Notes under the pieces: generated by a model
Database searches by the model: none
Told to the model about the DNA's origin: nothing
Seen by the model: the letters and a program-made list of their open reading frames with translations, nothing else
Assembly (NCBI GenBank): GCA_964600845.1
Contig: CAZRJW010000002.1
Location: 10,048 to 74,047 of the forward strand
Direction: 5' to 3'
Length of the DNA stretch: 64,000 nucleotides
From: JAGOTP01 sp964600845
GTDB taxonomy: Bacteria > Patescibacteriota > Patescibacteriia > 2-12-FULL-60-25
Shown: piece after piece, positions 8,306 through 17,251 of the stretch
Numbering within the stretch: the first letter of the stretch is position 1
Layout of the letters: each line of letters begins with the position of its first letter
Made by a program: the position numbers and the translations under genes

Positions 8306-8929
8306 ATGGCGCTCGCTCTTACCCCAAAACAGAAAGAGGTACTGGACTTCATTGTTCAGTACATCCACGACCGCGGCTTTGCCCCTTCCTATCGCGAAAT
8401 CGCGACTGGTCTGGAGTTGGCTTCGCCCTCGACGGTGCACGTGCATGTCCAAGCGCTTCGTCAGCGTGGGTATTTGCGTGATTCAGAGGGAGACTCGGGG
8501 AATCGTGAGCTTGAACCAACCGACCAAGCTGTTCGCTGGGGCCGAAGCGTTGTGCTGCCCCTGATTGGATTGATCACCGCTGGTCAGCCGATTGAAGCGA
8601 TCGAAGATCGTCGCGAGACACTAGCTGTTCCATCCGAGCTGGCCTCGGACCCATCTAATAGCTATATCCTGAGAGTAAAGGGCGAATCGATGATCGATGA
8701 GGGGATTCTTGATGGCGACTACGTCGTGATCGAACGGAACCCAGCTCCGCGTAATGGAGATGTGGTAGTTGCTCTTCTTGATAACGCCTACGCCACTCTT
8801 AAAAAGTTTTACCGTGAACGTGGACGCGTCCGACTGCAGCCTGCAAACAAAACAATGAAACCGATCTACTGTGATGATCCATTGATTCAAGGAGTAGTAA
8901 AAGGCGTGATTCGATCCTTTAGTCATTAA
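8306..8929 (+). CDS. lexA: LexA repressor
   Basis: SOS-response repressor and self-cleaving serine protease, 207 residues. The N-terminal winged helix (about 1-65; PSYREIATGLELASPSTVHVHV) binds DNA. The C-terminal S24 domain has the cleavage site Ala92-Gly93 (ITAGQP), catalytic Ser128 (KGESMIDEGI) and catalytic Lys166 (ATLKKFY), with the family's usual Ser-Lys spacing. ATG 8306 is chosen over an in-frame upstream codon at 8297 because it starts the conserved LTPKQKEVLDFI segment and lies just past the operator repeats. The small gene downstream may be co-transcribed. Confidence 0.95.
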   Translation: MALALTPKQKEVLDFIVQYIHDRGFAPSYREIATGLELASPSTVHVHVQALRQRGYLRDSEGDSGNRELEPTDQAVRWGRSVVLPLIGLITAGQPIEAIEDRRETLAVPSELASDPSNSYILRVKGESMIDEGILDGDYVVIERNPAPRNGDVVVALLDNAYATLKKFYRERGRVRLQPANKTMKPIYCDDPLIQGVVKGVIRSFSH

Positions 8930-9007
8930 ATCAAATTCTTTTCAACGCTCTTCTTTCCAAGGCTCGCTTGGCGCTTCTTTTTGCTCTCTTTGTTTACTTC
9001 CTCTTCT

Positions 9008-9295
9008 ATGATCTATCGAAAAGTGCAGGCTCCCATCGATGTGATGATGTGTTTTCGTGATGGGCACCCTGAACCGATGTTTTTCAAATGGAATGATCGT
9101 TTTCATCAAGTGAAGCGCGTCCTCTTTATGCACGCAGAACGGGTAGGGCAGAGACGTGTCTATTTTTTCTCCGTTTCAGATGGCTCTCAGGCCTTCCGCC
9201 TCCGTTTCTGCACCGAGTCCCTCAATTGGTCGCTCGAAGAGGTTTGTCGTATAGAGCGCAGTGTAACCCCTGTGCTTGAGGCGGTTTTGGCCTGA
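9008..9295 (+). CDS. Small conserved protein, possibly DUF6504-like
   Basis: 95 residues from ATG 9008. Compact alpha/beta protein rich in aromatic and basic residues (FRDGHPEPMFFKWNDRFHQV, then a strand rich in Arg/Phe). The pattern of Asp-Gly-x-Pro followed by F-x-W and a basic strand resembles small DUF6504-type proteins found beside DNA-damage polymerase or lexA genes; this is a tentative match from memory. It lies 78 bases behind lexA, so it may be part of the SOS unit. No membrane segment or catalytic motif. Confidence 0.6.
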   Translation: MIYRKVQAPIDVMMCFRDGHPEPMFFKWNDRFHQVKRVLFMHAERVGQRRVYFFSVSDGSQAFRLRFCTESLNWSLEEVCRIERSVTPVLEAVLA

Positions 9296-9318
9296 AAAGC
9301 AAAACATTGTGCGAAAAG

Positions 9319-9392
9319 TCGGGGTGACAGGACTTGAACCTGCGGCCTCCTGCTCCCAAAGCAGGCGCTCTAGCCAACTGAGCTACGCCCCG
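9319..9392 (-). tRNA. tRNA-Pro (anticodon TGG)
   Basis: Cloverleaf on the minus strand with acceptor CGGGGCG/CACCCCG (one C-A mismatch at the sixth pair), anticodon arm CCTGC-TTTGGGA-GCAGG, T arm GCAGG-TTCAAGT-CCTGT, discriminator A. The C1-G72 pair is typical of tRNA-Pro. The CCA end is not encoded. Confidence 0.95.
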
Positions 9393-9537
9393 ACTCTTTT
9401 CACAATGTGCGGGGATAATAGCGGGAAATGAGAAACTTGCCAAGCTCCTTTTGAAACGGTCCCGTAAATGATACACTATGGGCGATTGACGGATTCGTTT
9501 AGCCCTTCAATCGATTGATGATCCTTTGGGACATTTC

Positions 9538-12381
9538 ATGCGTGATCCTGCCTCCAGAGCGGACCAAGAACCGGACGCGCTTTCTCAAGATGAACAGATC
9601 TTTTTAGATGGATTGCTCTCTCGAGTAGGTGGACCGGTTCCCGCACAGCCAGCGAAGCGTCGAACAAGAAGAAAACTTCGACGGAGTGCTTCGCGTACAC
9701 AAAGTTTGCAGGACGCAGAATCGATTGAGCAGCCAACAATTCACCTCCGTACTTCACATAAGGGTCCAGTTCGAATCCCTGTTCAGCATCGTCCCCACAC
9801 GCAGAGTCCTTTTTTGGTCACCGTCCAGGGATTGGTCCAGCCAATTTACGAAGAAGAGCGGTCTCCACGCGAGCATTCCATTCATGAGTGGGAATTACCC
9901 GCTGAGCTATCCGTTTCTTCCGAGGCGTTGCTTGCCGAAGCGTTGGATTTACACCTTCCTGATGTTGATCCGTTTATTTTTCATCAGCAATTCACCCCAG
10001 GTGATGCGGATGTTGCGTATGCGCAGACCTATGGATTTTGGACACGTGTTCGTAGGCCCTTTATTCGCTGGGAAGTCTCGCGTGCGGAAAAGCGAGCGAA
10101 TGTCCCGGTAAGACCTGTTCAGGCTGTACGCGTTACAAGTGAAGAGCATCTTCTTCCGTCGGACTTCGATTATCAGTGGACTACACAGACAGGAGCGAAG
10201 CGCACAGCCTTGCGGCACCAGCTAGCGCTTGTACGGCATCGCGTTTCTGCATTTTTCTTGCGCACAACTGAGACGATTGAAGATACAGTTACTGAATTTG
10301 AAGAGCGTGAGGAGGGAGTCATTACAGAGACTGAGCAAGCTTGGGGCGTACCTGTTTTGGTCCCACGGTTGGACTTCATAAAGATTTTTGGTGGGTTAGC
10401 AGCCTTACTCCTTGTTGCGAGTTTGCCTGCAGGGGCAGTTTCCTTGTCTCGCTCCTTCCGAGGGACAGTCGAACAGAGCTTGGGTCAGAGTCGATCGGCT
10501 GTGGAAGAGGTGACGCGCATGACCGACTCAGCGAATCCATTGTTGATGGCGCCATCGGCGTTGGCGGCTGCCTCTGAGCAGTTCCGTTTGGCTGAAGACG
10601 GGCTTCGCCAGGTGAATGGTCTTACGACCCTGATCGTGCGTTCGTTGCCACAGACTCGCGAAGCCTATCGAACGAGCGTCGCGCTGTTAGATGCGGGTAC
10701 GCAGGCAACGAAGGCGGGTCGACTCGTAACGGAGGGCGTACAAGAAGCGCTCACCATGCAGGTCCGTCATCCTATTGAACGCATTACAACGCTTCAAACA
10801 TTCGTGGATGCTGCGATTCCAACGCTTCGCAAAGCAAGTGATCGCATGGGGGATGTGAATGAGGAGCTCCTGCCTGAGGGGGAGCGAGAGAAGGTGGTTC
10901 AGGCGCGAACAGCGATTGAAGGTGGGTCACGTGCGCTGGAAGATATTTCCAAAACGCTTAGCTTTGCCCGTTTGCTGATGGGGGAGGCGCGTGAACAGAC
11001 CTATCTCCTCGTGTTCCAAAACCAGGCAGAGCTTCGTCCAACGGGTGGATTCATGGGATCGGTCGCCGAGGTTATGATCGATCGTGGAGACATTGATCAA
11101 GTGTTTATCCCAGGAGGTGGCCCTTATGATTTACGTAGCCAGCTGAAGAGTCGTGTGCTCGCGCCAAAGCCTCTCCACCTTGTAAATCCACGTTGGGAGT
11201 TCCAAGACGCGAACTGGTTTCCAGACTTCGCCGCTTCGGCCGAAAAGATTAGCTGGTTCTGGAGTCAGGGCGGACAGTCCACGCTGGATGGGGTGATTGC
11301 GGTGAATGCCTCTGTCCTTGAGCCGCTCCTGCGCTTCACGGGCCCAATTGACCTGCCAGACTATGGAAAGAGCTTCACGGCGGATAACATCCAGTTAGAG
11401 CTGCAAAAAGCGGTGGAACTTGAATACGACAAGACAGAAAACAAGCCAAAGAAGATCATTGGAGATCTCTTCCCAGTGTTGCTTGAGCGTCTCCGGAACG
11501 CCCCACCGGAGGAAACATTGAAGCTCATTTCTATTTTGGACGAGTCGCTCCGAAAGAAAGACGTCCAATTATGGTTCCGTGATCAGGAGTTGCAGGCATA
11601 CACCGAACGCTTTGGCTGGGCGGGCCGCATCAAGCCGACAAAGGGGGACGCTCTAAGTCTGATTGAAGCGAATATCGGCGGCCAGAAGACGGATACCGTC
11701 ATTCGAGAAGCGCTGGATCAACGGGTCCAGATCCTGCCGAATGGTCAGATTGAAACGACCGTCACCCTTGATCGTACGCATGATGGAAAACAAGGGCAGT
11801 TGTTCCGTGGGGCGAATAACGTCGAGTATGTTCGCTTGTATGTTCCGCTTGGTTCGGAGCTCCTTTCTGTTGAGGGGGTTCAACCGCCAACGACCACAGC
11901 GTACAAACTACCAATCGCCCAAGATCTTCCAGATCCTGATTTAGCGAGATACGTGAATTTGCCACGTGTCGGTCCAGCAGGGGTAGATATTACCCAGGAA
12001 TTCGGCCGTACGGCCTTTGGTGCGTGGGTGCAGCTCCGACCAGGGGCAAGTTCTCGAACCGTGTTCCGCTATCGATTGCCGTTTACGGTTCAGGAGCTGT
12101 CCGAGCGAGCCATGTCTGACTACGGAGGAGCGACTCCAGAACGTGGAGGCGCCTATACGCTCTATCTCACCAGCCAATCAGGGAAGACGGATCGAAGTTT
12201 AAATCTCCACGTACACTACCCAGAAGCTTGGAACGTTCGTTGGTCGAATCGTGAAGACCTTATCCAGAAGCCGGGCGTATTGACCTGGTCCGGCCCGATG
12301 GCCGAAGATCAGATTTTTGCCTTGTCCTTTGCCCTCCCTTCGTCCTATGAACAAACCACCGTCCGACAAGAAGGAGAGTAG
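9538..12381 (+). CDS. DUF4012 membrane-anchored envelope protein
   Basis: 947 residues from ATG 9538 (an in-frame TTG at 9526 is less likely). A long hydrophilic N-terminal region (1-275) lies inside the cell, followed by one membrane helix (about 280-301; IFGGLAALLLVASLPAGAV), a helical extracytoplasmic segment (about 305-480) and the DUF4012 domain (about 485-700), recognised by YLLVFQNQAELRPTGGFMGS, FIPGGGPYDL and DANWFPDFAASA. The C-terminal third is beta-rich. DUF4012 is related to LytR/CpsA-type envelope proteins in layout; the reaction is unknown. The next gene starts 8 bases after the stop. Confidence 0.88.
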   Translation: MRDPASRADQEPDALSQDEQIFLDGLLSRVGGPVPAQPAKRRTRRKLRRSASRTQSLQDAESIEQPTIHLRTSHKGPVRIPVQHRPHTQSPFLVTVQGLVQPIYEEERSPREHSIHEWELPAELSVSSEALLAEALDLHLPDVDPFIFHQQFTPGDADVAYAQTYGFWTRVRRPFIRWEVSRAEKRANVPVRPVQAVRVTSEEHLLPSDFDYQWTTQTGAKRTALRHQLALVRHRVSAFFLRTTETIEDTVTEFEEREEGVITETEQAWGVPVLVPRLDFIKIFGGLAALLLVASLPAGAVSLSRSFRGTVEQSLGQSRSAVEEVTRMTDSANPLLMAPSALAAASEQFRLAEDGLRQVNGLTTLIVRSLPQTREAYRTSVALLDAGTQATKAGRLVTEGVQEALTMQVRHPIERITTLQTFVDAAIPTLRKASDRMGDVNEELLPEGEREKVVQARTAIEGGSRALEDISKTLSFARLLMGEAREQTYLLVFQNQAELRPTGGFMGSVAEVMIDRGDIDQVFIPGGGPYDLRSQLKSRVLAPKPLHLVNPRWEFQDANWFPDFAASAEKISWFWSQGGQSTLDGVIAVNASVLEPLLRFTGPIDLPDYGKSFTADNIQLELQKAVELEYDKTENKPKKIIGDLFPVLLERLRNAPPEETLKLISILDESLRKKDVQLWFRDQELQAYTERFGWAGRIKPTKGDALSLIEANIGGQKTDTVIREALDQRVQILPNGQIETTVTLDRTHDGKQGQLFRGANNVEYVRLYVPLGSELLSVEGVQPPTTTAYKLPIAQDLPDPDLARYVNLPRVGPAGVDITQEFGRTAFGAWVQLRPGASSRTVFRYRLPFTVQELSERAMSDYGGATPERGGAYTLYLTSQSGKTDRSLNLHVHYPEAWNVRWSNREDLIQKPGVLTWSGPMAEDQIFALSFALPSSYEQTTVRQEGE

Positions 12382-12388
12382 GCCGGTT

Positions 12389-14314
12389 ATGCGTAAGAAG
12401 GCGGCCTCCAAACCGATGAAGGCGGAGCTGGTTGAGATTGAGGAGGGTGGGCGCGAGGGTGAGTCTGTCGAAGAGCGATTATCGAATATCTATCGTGATG
12501 ATCAAGGAGATCTTCCCGATTTTAATCAATTCGACCGAAAGCGAAGCTTTTGGTGGCTACGTACGACCGCGTGGATTGTAGTGGTGACATCGATTGTGAG
12601 TGTTTGTGCGTGGGCGGGCTTTATGGCTTGGCGCCCGTGGCGTACGGATGGACCACCCGCGATCGCTTTGCGGATTGAAGCACCCGGTGAAATCAGTCCC
12701 GGAAAAGAAGAAGAGATCCGTATCTATTGGGAGAATACGGACTTGCGTCCAGTACGCGAAACGGATCTACGGGTTTTTTTACCGACCGACTTTGTTTTGC
12801 AGAAAGCAACGCCTGTTCCGACCAGCGCTTCGTCCACCCTGTGGTCCTTAGGGCTTCTCCCTCCGCAACAAAAGGGGATAATTACGCTACGAGGGGTTTT
12901 TTATGGAGCTACCGATCGCCAAGCGACGATTCAGGCGCTGGCTACCTATCGCTATGATTCGCTTGATCGAGAGCGACAGCTCGCAGAGACGCTCCGCTTG
13001 GCCTACACGACTTCAACGGTTAACGGTGTTCTCACAGCTCCAGAGCGTATGTTGCCCGGCGACCAGGTGACGCTTCGCTATCAAGTGACGAATCGTTCGG
13101 ACCAGGTTCTTGGGCCACTCGTTGCTCGTTTTGTTTTGCCAGATGGGTTCGTGGTCTCGGCTTCGTCTTCACCTGGCTTGAATCAAGAGGGGCAGACACT
13201 GACCTTCCCGATCACGCGTCTGCCACCGGGATCGGTGACAACGCTTCAAGTTGGTGGAACGATGCTCTCGGGTCATCCGGGGGATGCGCTTATCACAGCC
13301 GCGGTTGGCCGAGCGGATGTGCGTGGGGTCTTTGTTTCTTTGGCAATGTCGGAGGCTCGTTCCGTGGTCTTGGCGGGGGATCTGGCTCTGCGACTTATCG
13401 TGAATGGCAGTCCGACAGAATCCCCAATTGATCCAGGGACGCCACTTCGTATCACGTTAGGCTACGAAAATACGAGCGGAGAAGAGTTGAAGAACGTTTC
13501 TTTGACGCTTTCAACGGAATCATTGATAAACGCCAAACGACAGGCGGGGACAGTTGGGCTGATCCAGTGGAGTGCGCTCGAAGATCTTCAGCGCGCAGCT
13601 TCGAGCACCAAAGGGCAGACGCAGACCTTGAAACTCACCTCGGCTCAGGTCCCAAGTCTCGCTTCGCTCCCAGCAGGAGCGAAAGGCTCGTTTGATTGGA
13701 TTATTCCCATACGGAGCGCCCCAACAGGCACGCGAGACGCTGTCATTCAGGTCGGGGCTCTCGCACATATCGACCGCGTTGGAGCGACCGTGGGAGCACG
13801 AGATGTTCGTGTGATGCCTTTCAATTTACGTTACAAGACGGATGCAGATCTACGCGTAGAAGCGCAGTACGCAACCGAAGAAGGGGCGCCGATCGGTTTT
13901 GGTCCGTTGCCGCCAGAAGTAGGAAAGACCACCGGCTATCGAGTGAACTGGCGTATCACAAAGAAAGTGCATGAATTGGATCGAATTACCGTTAAAGCAA
14001 AGTTACCAGCCATCGCGACCTGGACAAAAAATATTCAAGTCGAACGCGGAACGGTGACCTACGATGAAGCGACCCGCGAAGTTCGTTGGACGATCCCGAG
14101 TCTTCCACTCGATGTCGCGAGCATAGCAGCTTCCTTTGATGTGCAGGTGACGCCAGCGCGTGCAGATGTGGGGCGGTTCGCGCCGCTCATTGGAGAAGCG
14201 ACGTTCGAAGCGCAGGATAAACAATTAAATACACCGCTTTTACGAGTAAAACCAGCCCTTACGACGGACCTCCCTGGTGATGAGCTTGCGCGTGGCCGTG
14301 GTGTCGTACGCTAA
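12389..14314 (+). CDS. Single-pass membrane protein with Ig/DUF11-like beta domains
   Basis: About 641 residues from ATG 12389, which follows the preceding stop and an AAGGAG at 12370-12375; an overlapping ATG at 12347 is also possible. A charged cytoplasmic N-terminus precedes a membrane helix (about 55-80; TTAWIVVVTSIVSVCAWAGFM), then several extracellular beta domains with NTD/TNRSDQ and LPDGF-type motifs (PGDQVTLRYQVTNRS; LRITLGYENTSGEELKNVSL) like DUF11/CARDB modules. It continues the DUF4012 gene and should act with it in the cell envelope. No enzymatic residues recognised. Confidence 0.8.
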   Translation: MRKKAASKPMKAELVEIEEGGREGESVEERLSNIYRDDQGDLPDFNQFDRKRSFWWLRTTAWIVVVTSIVSVCAWAGFMAWRPWRTDGPPAIALRIEAPGEISPGKEEEIRIYWENTDLRPVRETDLRVFLPTDFVLQKATPVPTSASSTLWSLGLLPPQQKGIITLRGVFYGATDRQATIQALATYRYDSLDRERQLAETLRLAYTTSTVNGVLTAPERMLPGDQVTLRYQVTNRSDQVLGPLVARFVLPDGFVVSASSSPGLNQEGQTLTFPITRLPPGSVTTLQVGGTMLSGHPGDALITAAVGRADVRGVFVSLAMSEARSVVLAGDLALRLIVNGSPTESPIDPGTPLRITLGYENTSGEELKNVSLTLSTESLINAKRQAGTVGLIQWSALEDLQRAASSTKGQTQTLKLTSAQVPSLASLPAGAKGSFDWIIPIRSAPTGTRDAVIQVGALAHIDRVGATVGARDVRVMPFNLRYKTDADLRVEAQYATEEGAPIGFGPLPPEVGKTTGYRVNWRITKKVHELDRITVKAKLPAIATWTKNIQVERGTVTYDEATREVRWTIPSLPLDVASIAASFDVQVTPARADVGRFAPLIGEATFEAQDKQLNTPLLRVKPALTTDLPGDELARGRGVVR

Positions 14315-14338
14315 TCAACACTGTGGATATCGAATCTG

Positions 14339-14347
14339 TGCTATGAT
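14339..14347 (+). promoter_or_regulatory. Extended -10 promoter, leaderless arrangement
   Basis: TGC TATGAT (14339-14347) ends only 5 bases before the ATG at 14353, so transcription would begin at or next to the start codon. No -35 is evident, as expected for an extended -10. Confidence 0.55.
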
Positions 14348-14352
14348 TACCG

Positions 14353-15687
14353 ATGTTCTTTCCCTTTTGTATGCCTATCCGCGGATCCCGTCGTCCTAAC
14401 GTAGTCCCTATCACTGCTCCTTCGTTTTCCACCCCTCCCCGTTCCTACCTCTATCGTAAAATCGCATTTGGATTTATTGGACTGACTGTCTTGCTCGTTG
14501 CGGCGATTCTCTGGTTGTCTTCGGTGAAGGCGCAGGTCATTGTCCGCGTAAAGAAAGAGCCAGTAGCGGTTGATACAGTGGTGGAATTGGCGAAGGTTCC
14601 AAAAACAGGGCAGCTCCTTGGCCGTGTGGCTCAAGGAACATTTGAGAATCGCAAAGAATTTCCTATTCGCACAGCAGGTGACAGCGCGACTACAACCACG
14701 CCCGTTGCTTTGATCCCTTCATCAACGACCGTTGCGGCTGCGCCTACGGCAACTGCGCCCGTGATTGCGCCAAACGCGCTTGCACGTGGCACGGTCAAAA
14801 TTGTAAACACCTATTCGCGCGCTCAGCCGCTTGTACGTACAACGCGGTTGTTGACGGCTGATAACAAATTATTCCGCATCGATAAAGCGGTGAATGTTCC
14901 AGCAGGTGGTTCAGTGGAAGTAGAGGTGTATGCTGATAAACCGGGTCCAGGATTCGAAATTGGTCCAACGAAATTCACCATTCCAGGCTTGTTCGTCGAT
15001 CTTCAGAAATTTATTTACGCAGAATCAACGACTGCCTTCAAACTCGAAACAGTTCCAGTCCCTGCGCCAACTCCTGCTCCGCGTACGCAGCCAACCCCAG
15101 CTCCACGGACGACGCCTCGTGCCGGCGCCCTCACTCCAACGCAAGAAGAGCTTGATGCAGCTGAACGCCAGGCGATCGATGAGACGCTCGAGCGTGCAAA
15201 ACGTCAGTTAGCTTCGGAGGTGACCGAATCAGCTTCGTTGGAAGGAGTCTATTTCACCAAAGTCCGTAAAGAAATCCTTCCTGGATCAACCCCACAATCG
15301 TTTATTGTCTATATCCAGGCAGATGTCACAGCCGTTTACTACCCAAAGGATGATATGTTGGTCTTAGTCCGCAGCAAGCTGCGCGAAAAAGTCCCTTCCG
15401 ACCGTGAGATTGTCCCATTCGATGGAAAATCGATCCGTTATCAGATCGAATCGGTTGATCCACGCTCCGAAACGGCAACGGTCCGCGTCCAAACAGATGC
15501 AACCTCTCGCCTAACGCCCTCAAGTGATGGCTTGAAGAAAGAAAATATGGTCGGCAAGTCAAAGCAAGAATTGGTCGATACGCTGAAGAAGATCGATGGA
15601 GTCGAATCGGTTGACGTCATCACCTCACCAGGCTGGTTACGCAAAATTCCAAGCATGCAAGAACGGATTGAGTTGAAGGTGGAATAA
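14353..15687 (+). CDS. Membrane protein with proline-rich linker and extracytoplasmic beta domain
   Basis: 444 residues. A short basic N-terminus is followed by one membrane helix (about 37-57; IAFGFIGLTVLLVAAILWL), a Thr/Ala/Pro linker (about 100-140), a beta domain (about 140-230; ARGTVKIVNTYSRAQPLVRT and GFEIGPTKFTIPG), a second Pro/Thr linker (about 235-265), a helical stretch and a C-terminal alpha/beta domain ending SPGWLRKIPSMQERIELKVE. Proteins of this build in Patescibacteria are sometimes labelled baseplate-J-like; the function is unknown. ATG 14371 is an alternative start. Third member of the envelope cluster 9538-15687, with its own promoter and terminator. Confidence 0.78.
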   Translation: MFFPFCMPIRGSRRPNVVPITAPSFSTPPRSYLYRKIAFGFIGLTVLLVAAILWLSSVKAQVIVRVKKEPVAVDTVVELAKVPKTGQLLGRVAQGTFENRKEFPIRTAGDSATTTTPVALIPSSTTVAAAPTATAPVIAPNALARGTVKIVNTYSRAQPLVRTTRLLTADNKLFRIDKAVNVPAGGSVEVEVYADKPGPGFEIGPTKFTIPGLFVDLQKFIYAESTTAFKLETVPVPAPTPAPRTQPTPAPRTTPRAGALTPTQEELDAAERQAIDETLERAKRQLASEVTESASLEGVYFTKVRKEILPGSTPQSFIVYIQADVTAVYYPKDDMLVLVRSKLREKVPSDREIVPFDGKSIRYQIESVDPRSETATVRVQTDATSRLTPSSDGLKKENMVGKSKQELVDTLKKIDGVESVDVITSPGWLRKIPSMQERIELKVE

Positions 15688-15696
15688 CAACGCCAA

Positions 15697-15730
15697 AGAA
15701 AACCCCACGCAAATACGCGTGGGGTTTTCT
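15697..15730. terminator. Bidirectional intrinsic terminator
   Basis: A 14-bp perfect stem (AGAAAACCCCACGC / GCGTGGGGTTTTCT) with a 6-base loop, between the convergent envelope gene and alaX. Confidence 0.88.
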
Positions 15731-15740
15731 GTTTAACGCA

Positions 15741-16409
15741 TTAAGGAGAAATGTTGTATCCAATTTTGACCACCCCTTGTTTCTGCTTGATATATCGAAT
15801 GTGCAGGCCGCCAATCTCACCCAAGGCTTGCACATGTGTTCCGCCACAGGGGACGGATTTGTCTCCTAATCGAACAATCCGCGTTGTTCCCTGAAGATCG
15901 ATGGTTGTGGGTATGTTCGTTGCAATAAGCGCTGCGGCAGCCGCTTCGATACGGGCGGCTAACTCAGCGTCAGGCACCTCCTGGGTCAAATACTCGACGT
16001 ACGGACCATCTGCAAAGTGATACCCTTTTCCGGGTTGCCACTGGATAGAAAGCTGATCCAGTACGACGTCGAGGAGATGTCCCGCCGAGTGGAGGCGGCT
16101 GTGAAGTTGTCTCCAGGCGGTATCAATTTCACACAGAACCTCTTCACCAGGTTCGATCATTCCATCGGACATGATTCCTATGTGCTCTATGGCTCCATCT
16201 TCACGTTTCTTTGCCTGGGTGACCTTCAGGATCCCCTGAGATCCCAGTATTTCTCCACGGTCGGCTGGTTGGCCGCCGCCCTGTGGGTGGAAGATGGTGT
16301 CCGCGAGCGTGACGACAACAAGCCCATCACGTAGTTCAGAGCCAAGAACCGTTGTCGAAAGCTGGCTGCACTGCATGTCGGCGTAATAGCGGGGGAGAGG
16401 ATTGCTCAT
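15741..16409 (-). CDS. alaX: Alanyl-tRNA editing protein AlaX (trans-editing)
   Basis: 222 residues. Hydrolyses mischarged Ser- or Gly-tRNA(Ala), acting as a free-standing copy of the AlaRS editing domain. The zinc-binding ligands are visible: HSAGH (in RLHSAGHLLD) and CGGTH (in SVPCGGTHVQ). The early FHPQGGGQPADRG segment is typical of the family, and the residue pattern fits AlaX-type rather than full alanyl-tRNA synthetase, whose catalytic core is absent. The start at 16409 is supported by the divergent gap; an internal Met at residue 12 is possible. A terminator lies between it and the convergent gene. Confidence 0.9.
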   Translation of the reverse strand: MSNPLPRYYADMQCSQLSTTVLGSELRDGLVVVTLADTIFHPQGGGQPADRGEILGSQGILKVTQAKKREDGAIEHIGIMSDGMIEPGEEVLCEIDTAWRQLHSRLHSAGHLLDVVLDQLSIQWQPGKGYHFADGPYVEYLTQEVPDAELAARIEAAAAALIATNIPTTIDLQGTTRIVRLGDKSVPCGGTHVQALGEIGGLHIRYIKQKQGVVKIGYNISP

Positions 16410-16491
16410 AGTTCATGGAGGTAAGTGGAATATGGACGTATCGTACGAGACCTCTGGTCAGGGCCAAAGAAAAACAGCAGATAGCACAAAA

Positions 16492-16520
16492 ATGACAGAT
16501 ATGTCATAAATATGACATAT
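16492..16520 (+). promoter_or_regulatory. Palindromic operator over the start of the ACT-domain gene
   Basis: Perfect arms ATATGTCATA and TATGACATAT (16499-16508 and 16511-16520, two-base gap) extend into the ATG at 16519. A further half-site ATGACA (16492-16497) forms a second palindrome with the left arm. Three TGACAT-type half-sites so close to the start suggest a repressor that blocks initiation of transcription or translation. Confidence 0.6.
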
Positions 16521-17223
16521 GCGTTTAATTGCGGAAGGGGTCCGGAAACAGGTCTTGCAAGATCCGATTGCCTACGACGCGTTGGTCGCCGGGATCCTTA
16601 ATTGCCGCGCCTACGCCAAATCCATCGTCAAACCTGTGGGCGACTGGTGCCGTAAACCGGTCAAAATAGATACCGTTATGGCGGTGCTTTTGCGTTTACG
16701 ACGCACGCTACAGCAAACACAACAAGAAACAGGGAGACTCCCGCTGATCCCTGATTTTTCCATCTCCTCGCTGACATTAAAAACGAGCCTGGCAGAAATC
16801 GCCTTCGATCTCACAAAGGATATCGATCAAGTCACACATTGGCTCGAAGCCTATCCTAAGCAAAAAGACGCAATGGTCATCACGATTCGCGGGAATCACG
16901 AACTGGCAATCATTGCTCCGCATCAAATCGTCCTCGACCTTCAAAAAACGTTTCCACGCCGTAAACCAAAAGGCGTTGCCCTCGGCTTAGCCGCGGTGAC
17001 CGTTACCTACCCCTCGGCGGACTACCTGTTTACTCCAGGGATTACGTACGCGTTGATTCGCCAGATTGCCTTGCAGCGCATTAACCTAGTCGAGAAATGT
17101 TCCACTTACTCAGAAGAAACATTCTTCGTTGCCGAGGAGGATGCGGCTGCTACCTTCGAATGTTTAAAGCCTTTCCTGAAAACAAAGAGTGATTCTGAAC
17201 TAAAACAAAAACGGCCACGCTAA
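16519..17223 (+). CDS. ACT-domain protein of unknown function
   Basis: 234 residues. The N-terminal 120 residues are helical and basic; the C-terminal part (about 150-225) resembles an ACT-type ligand-binding domain as in aspartokinase (GITYALIRQIALQRINLVEK then CSTYSEETFFVAEEDA). No kinase or other catalytic domain is attached, so it could be an amino-acid-responsive regulator. The operator palindrome over its own start is consistent with autoregulation, which is inference. The stop codon lies in the loop of the terminator. Confidence 0.65.
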   Translation: MRLIAEGVRKQVLQDPIAYDALVAGILNCRAYAKSIVKPVGDWCRKPVKIDTVMAVLLRLRRTLQQTQQETGRLPLIPDFSISSLTLKTSLAEIAFDLTKDIDQVTHWLEAYPKQKDAMVITIRGNHELAIIAPHQIVLDLQKTFPRRKPKGVALGLAAVTVTYPSADYLFTPGITYALIRQIALQRINLVEKCSTYSEETFFVAEEDAAATFECLKPFLKTKSDSELKQKRPR

Positions 17224-17238
17224 GTGGCCGTTTTTGTT
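17204..17238. terminator. Bidirectional intrinsic terminator
   Basis: A 15-bp perfect stem (AACAAAAACGGCCAC / GTGGCCGTTTTTGTT) with a 5-base loop containing the TAA stop of the ACT-domain gene. It also serves the convergent rplA. Confidence 0.93.
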
Positions 17239-17251
17239 ATATTTTTTTGGA

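Noticed and set aside
8941..9007. Terminator after lexA (CCAAG/CTTGG with a T-run)
   Set aside because: Only a 5-bp stem; too weak to call.
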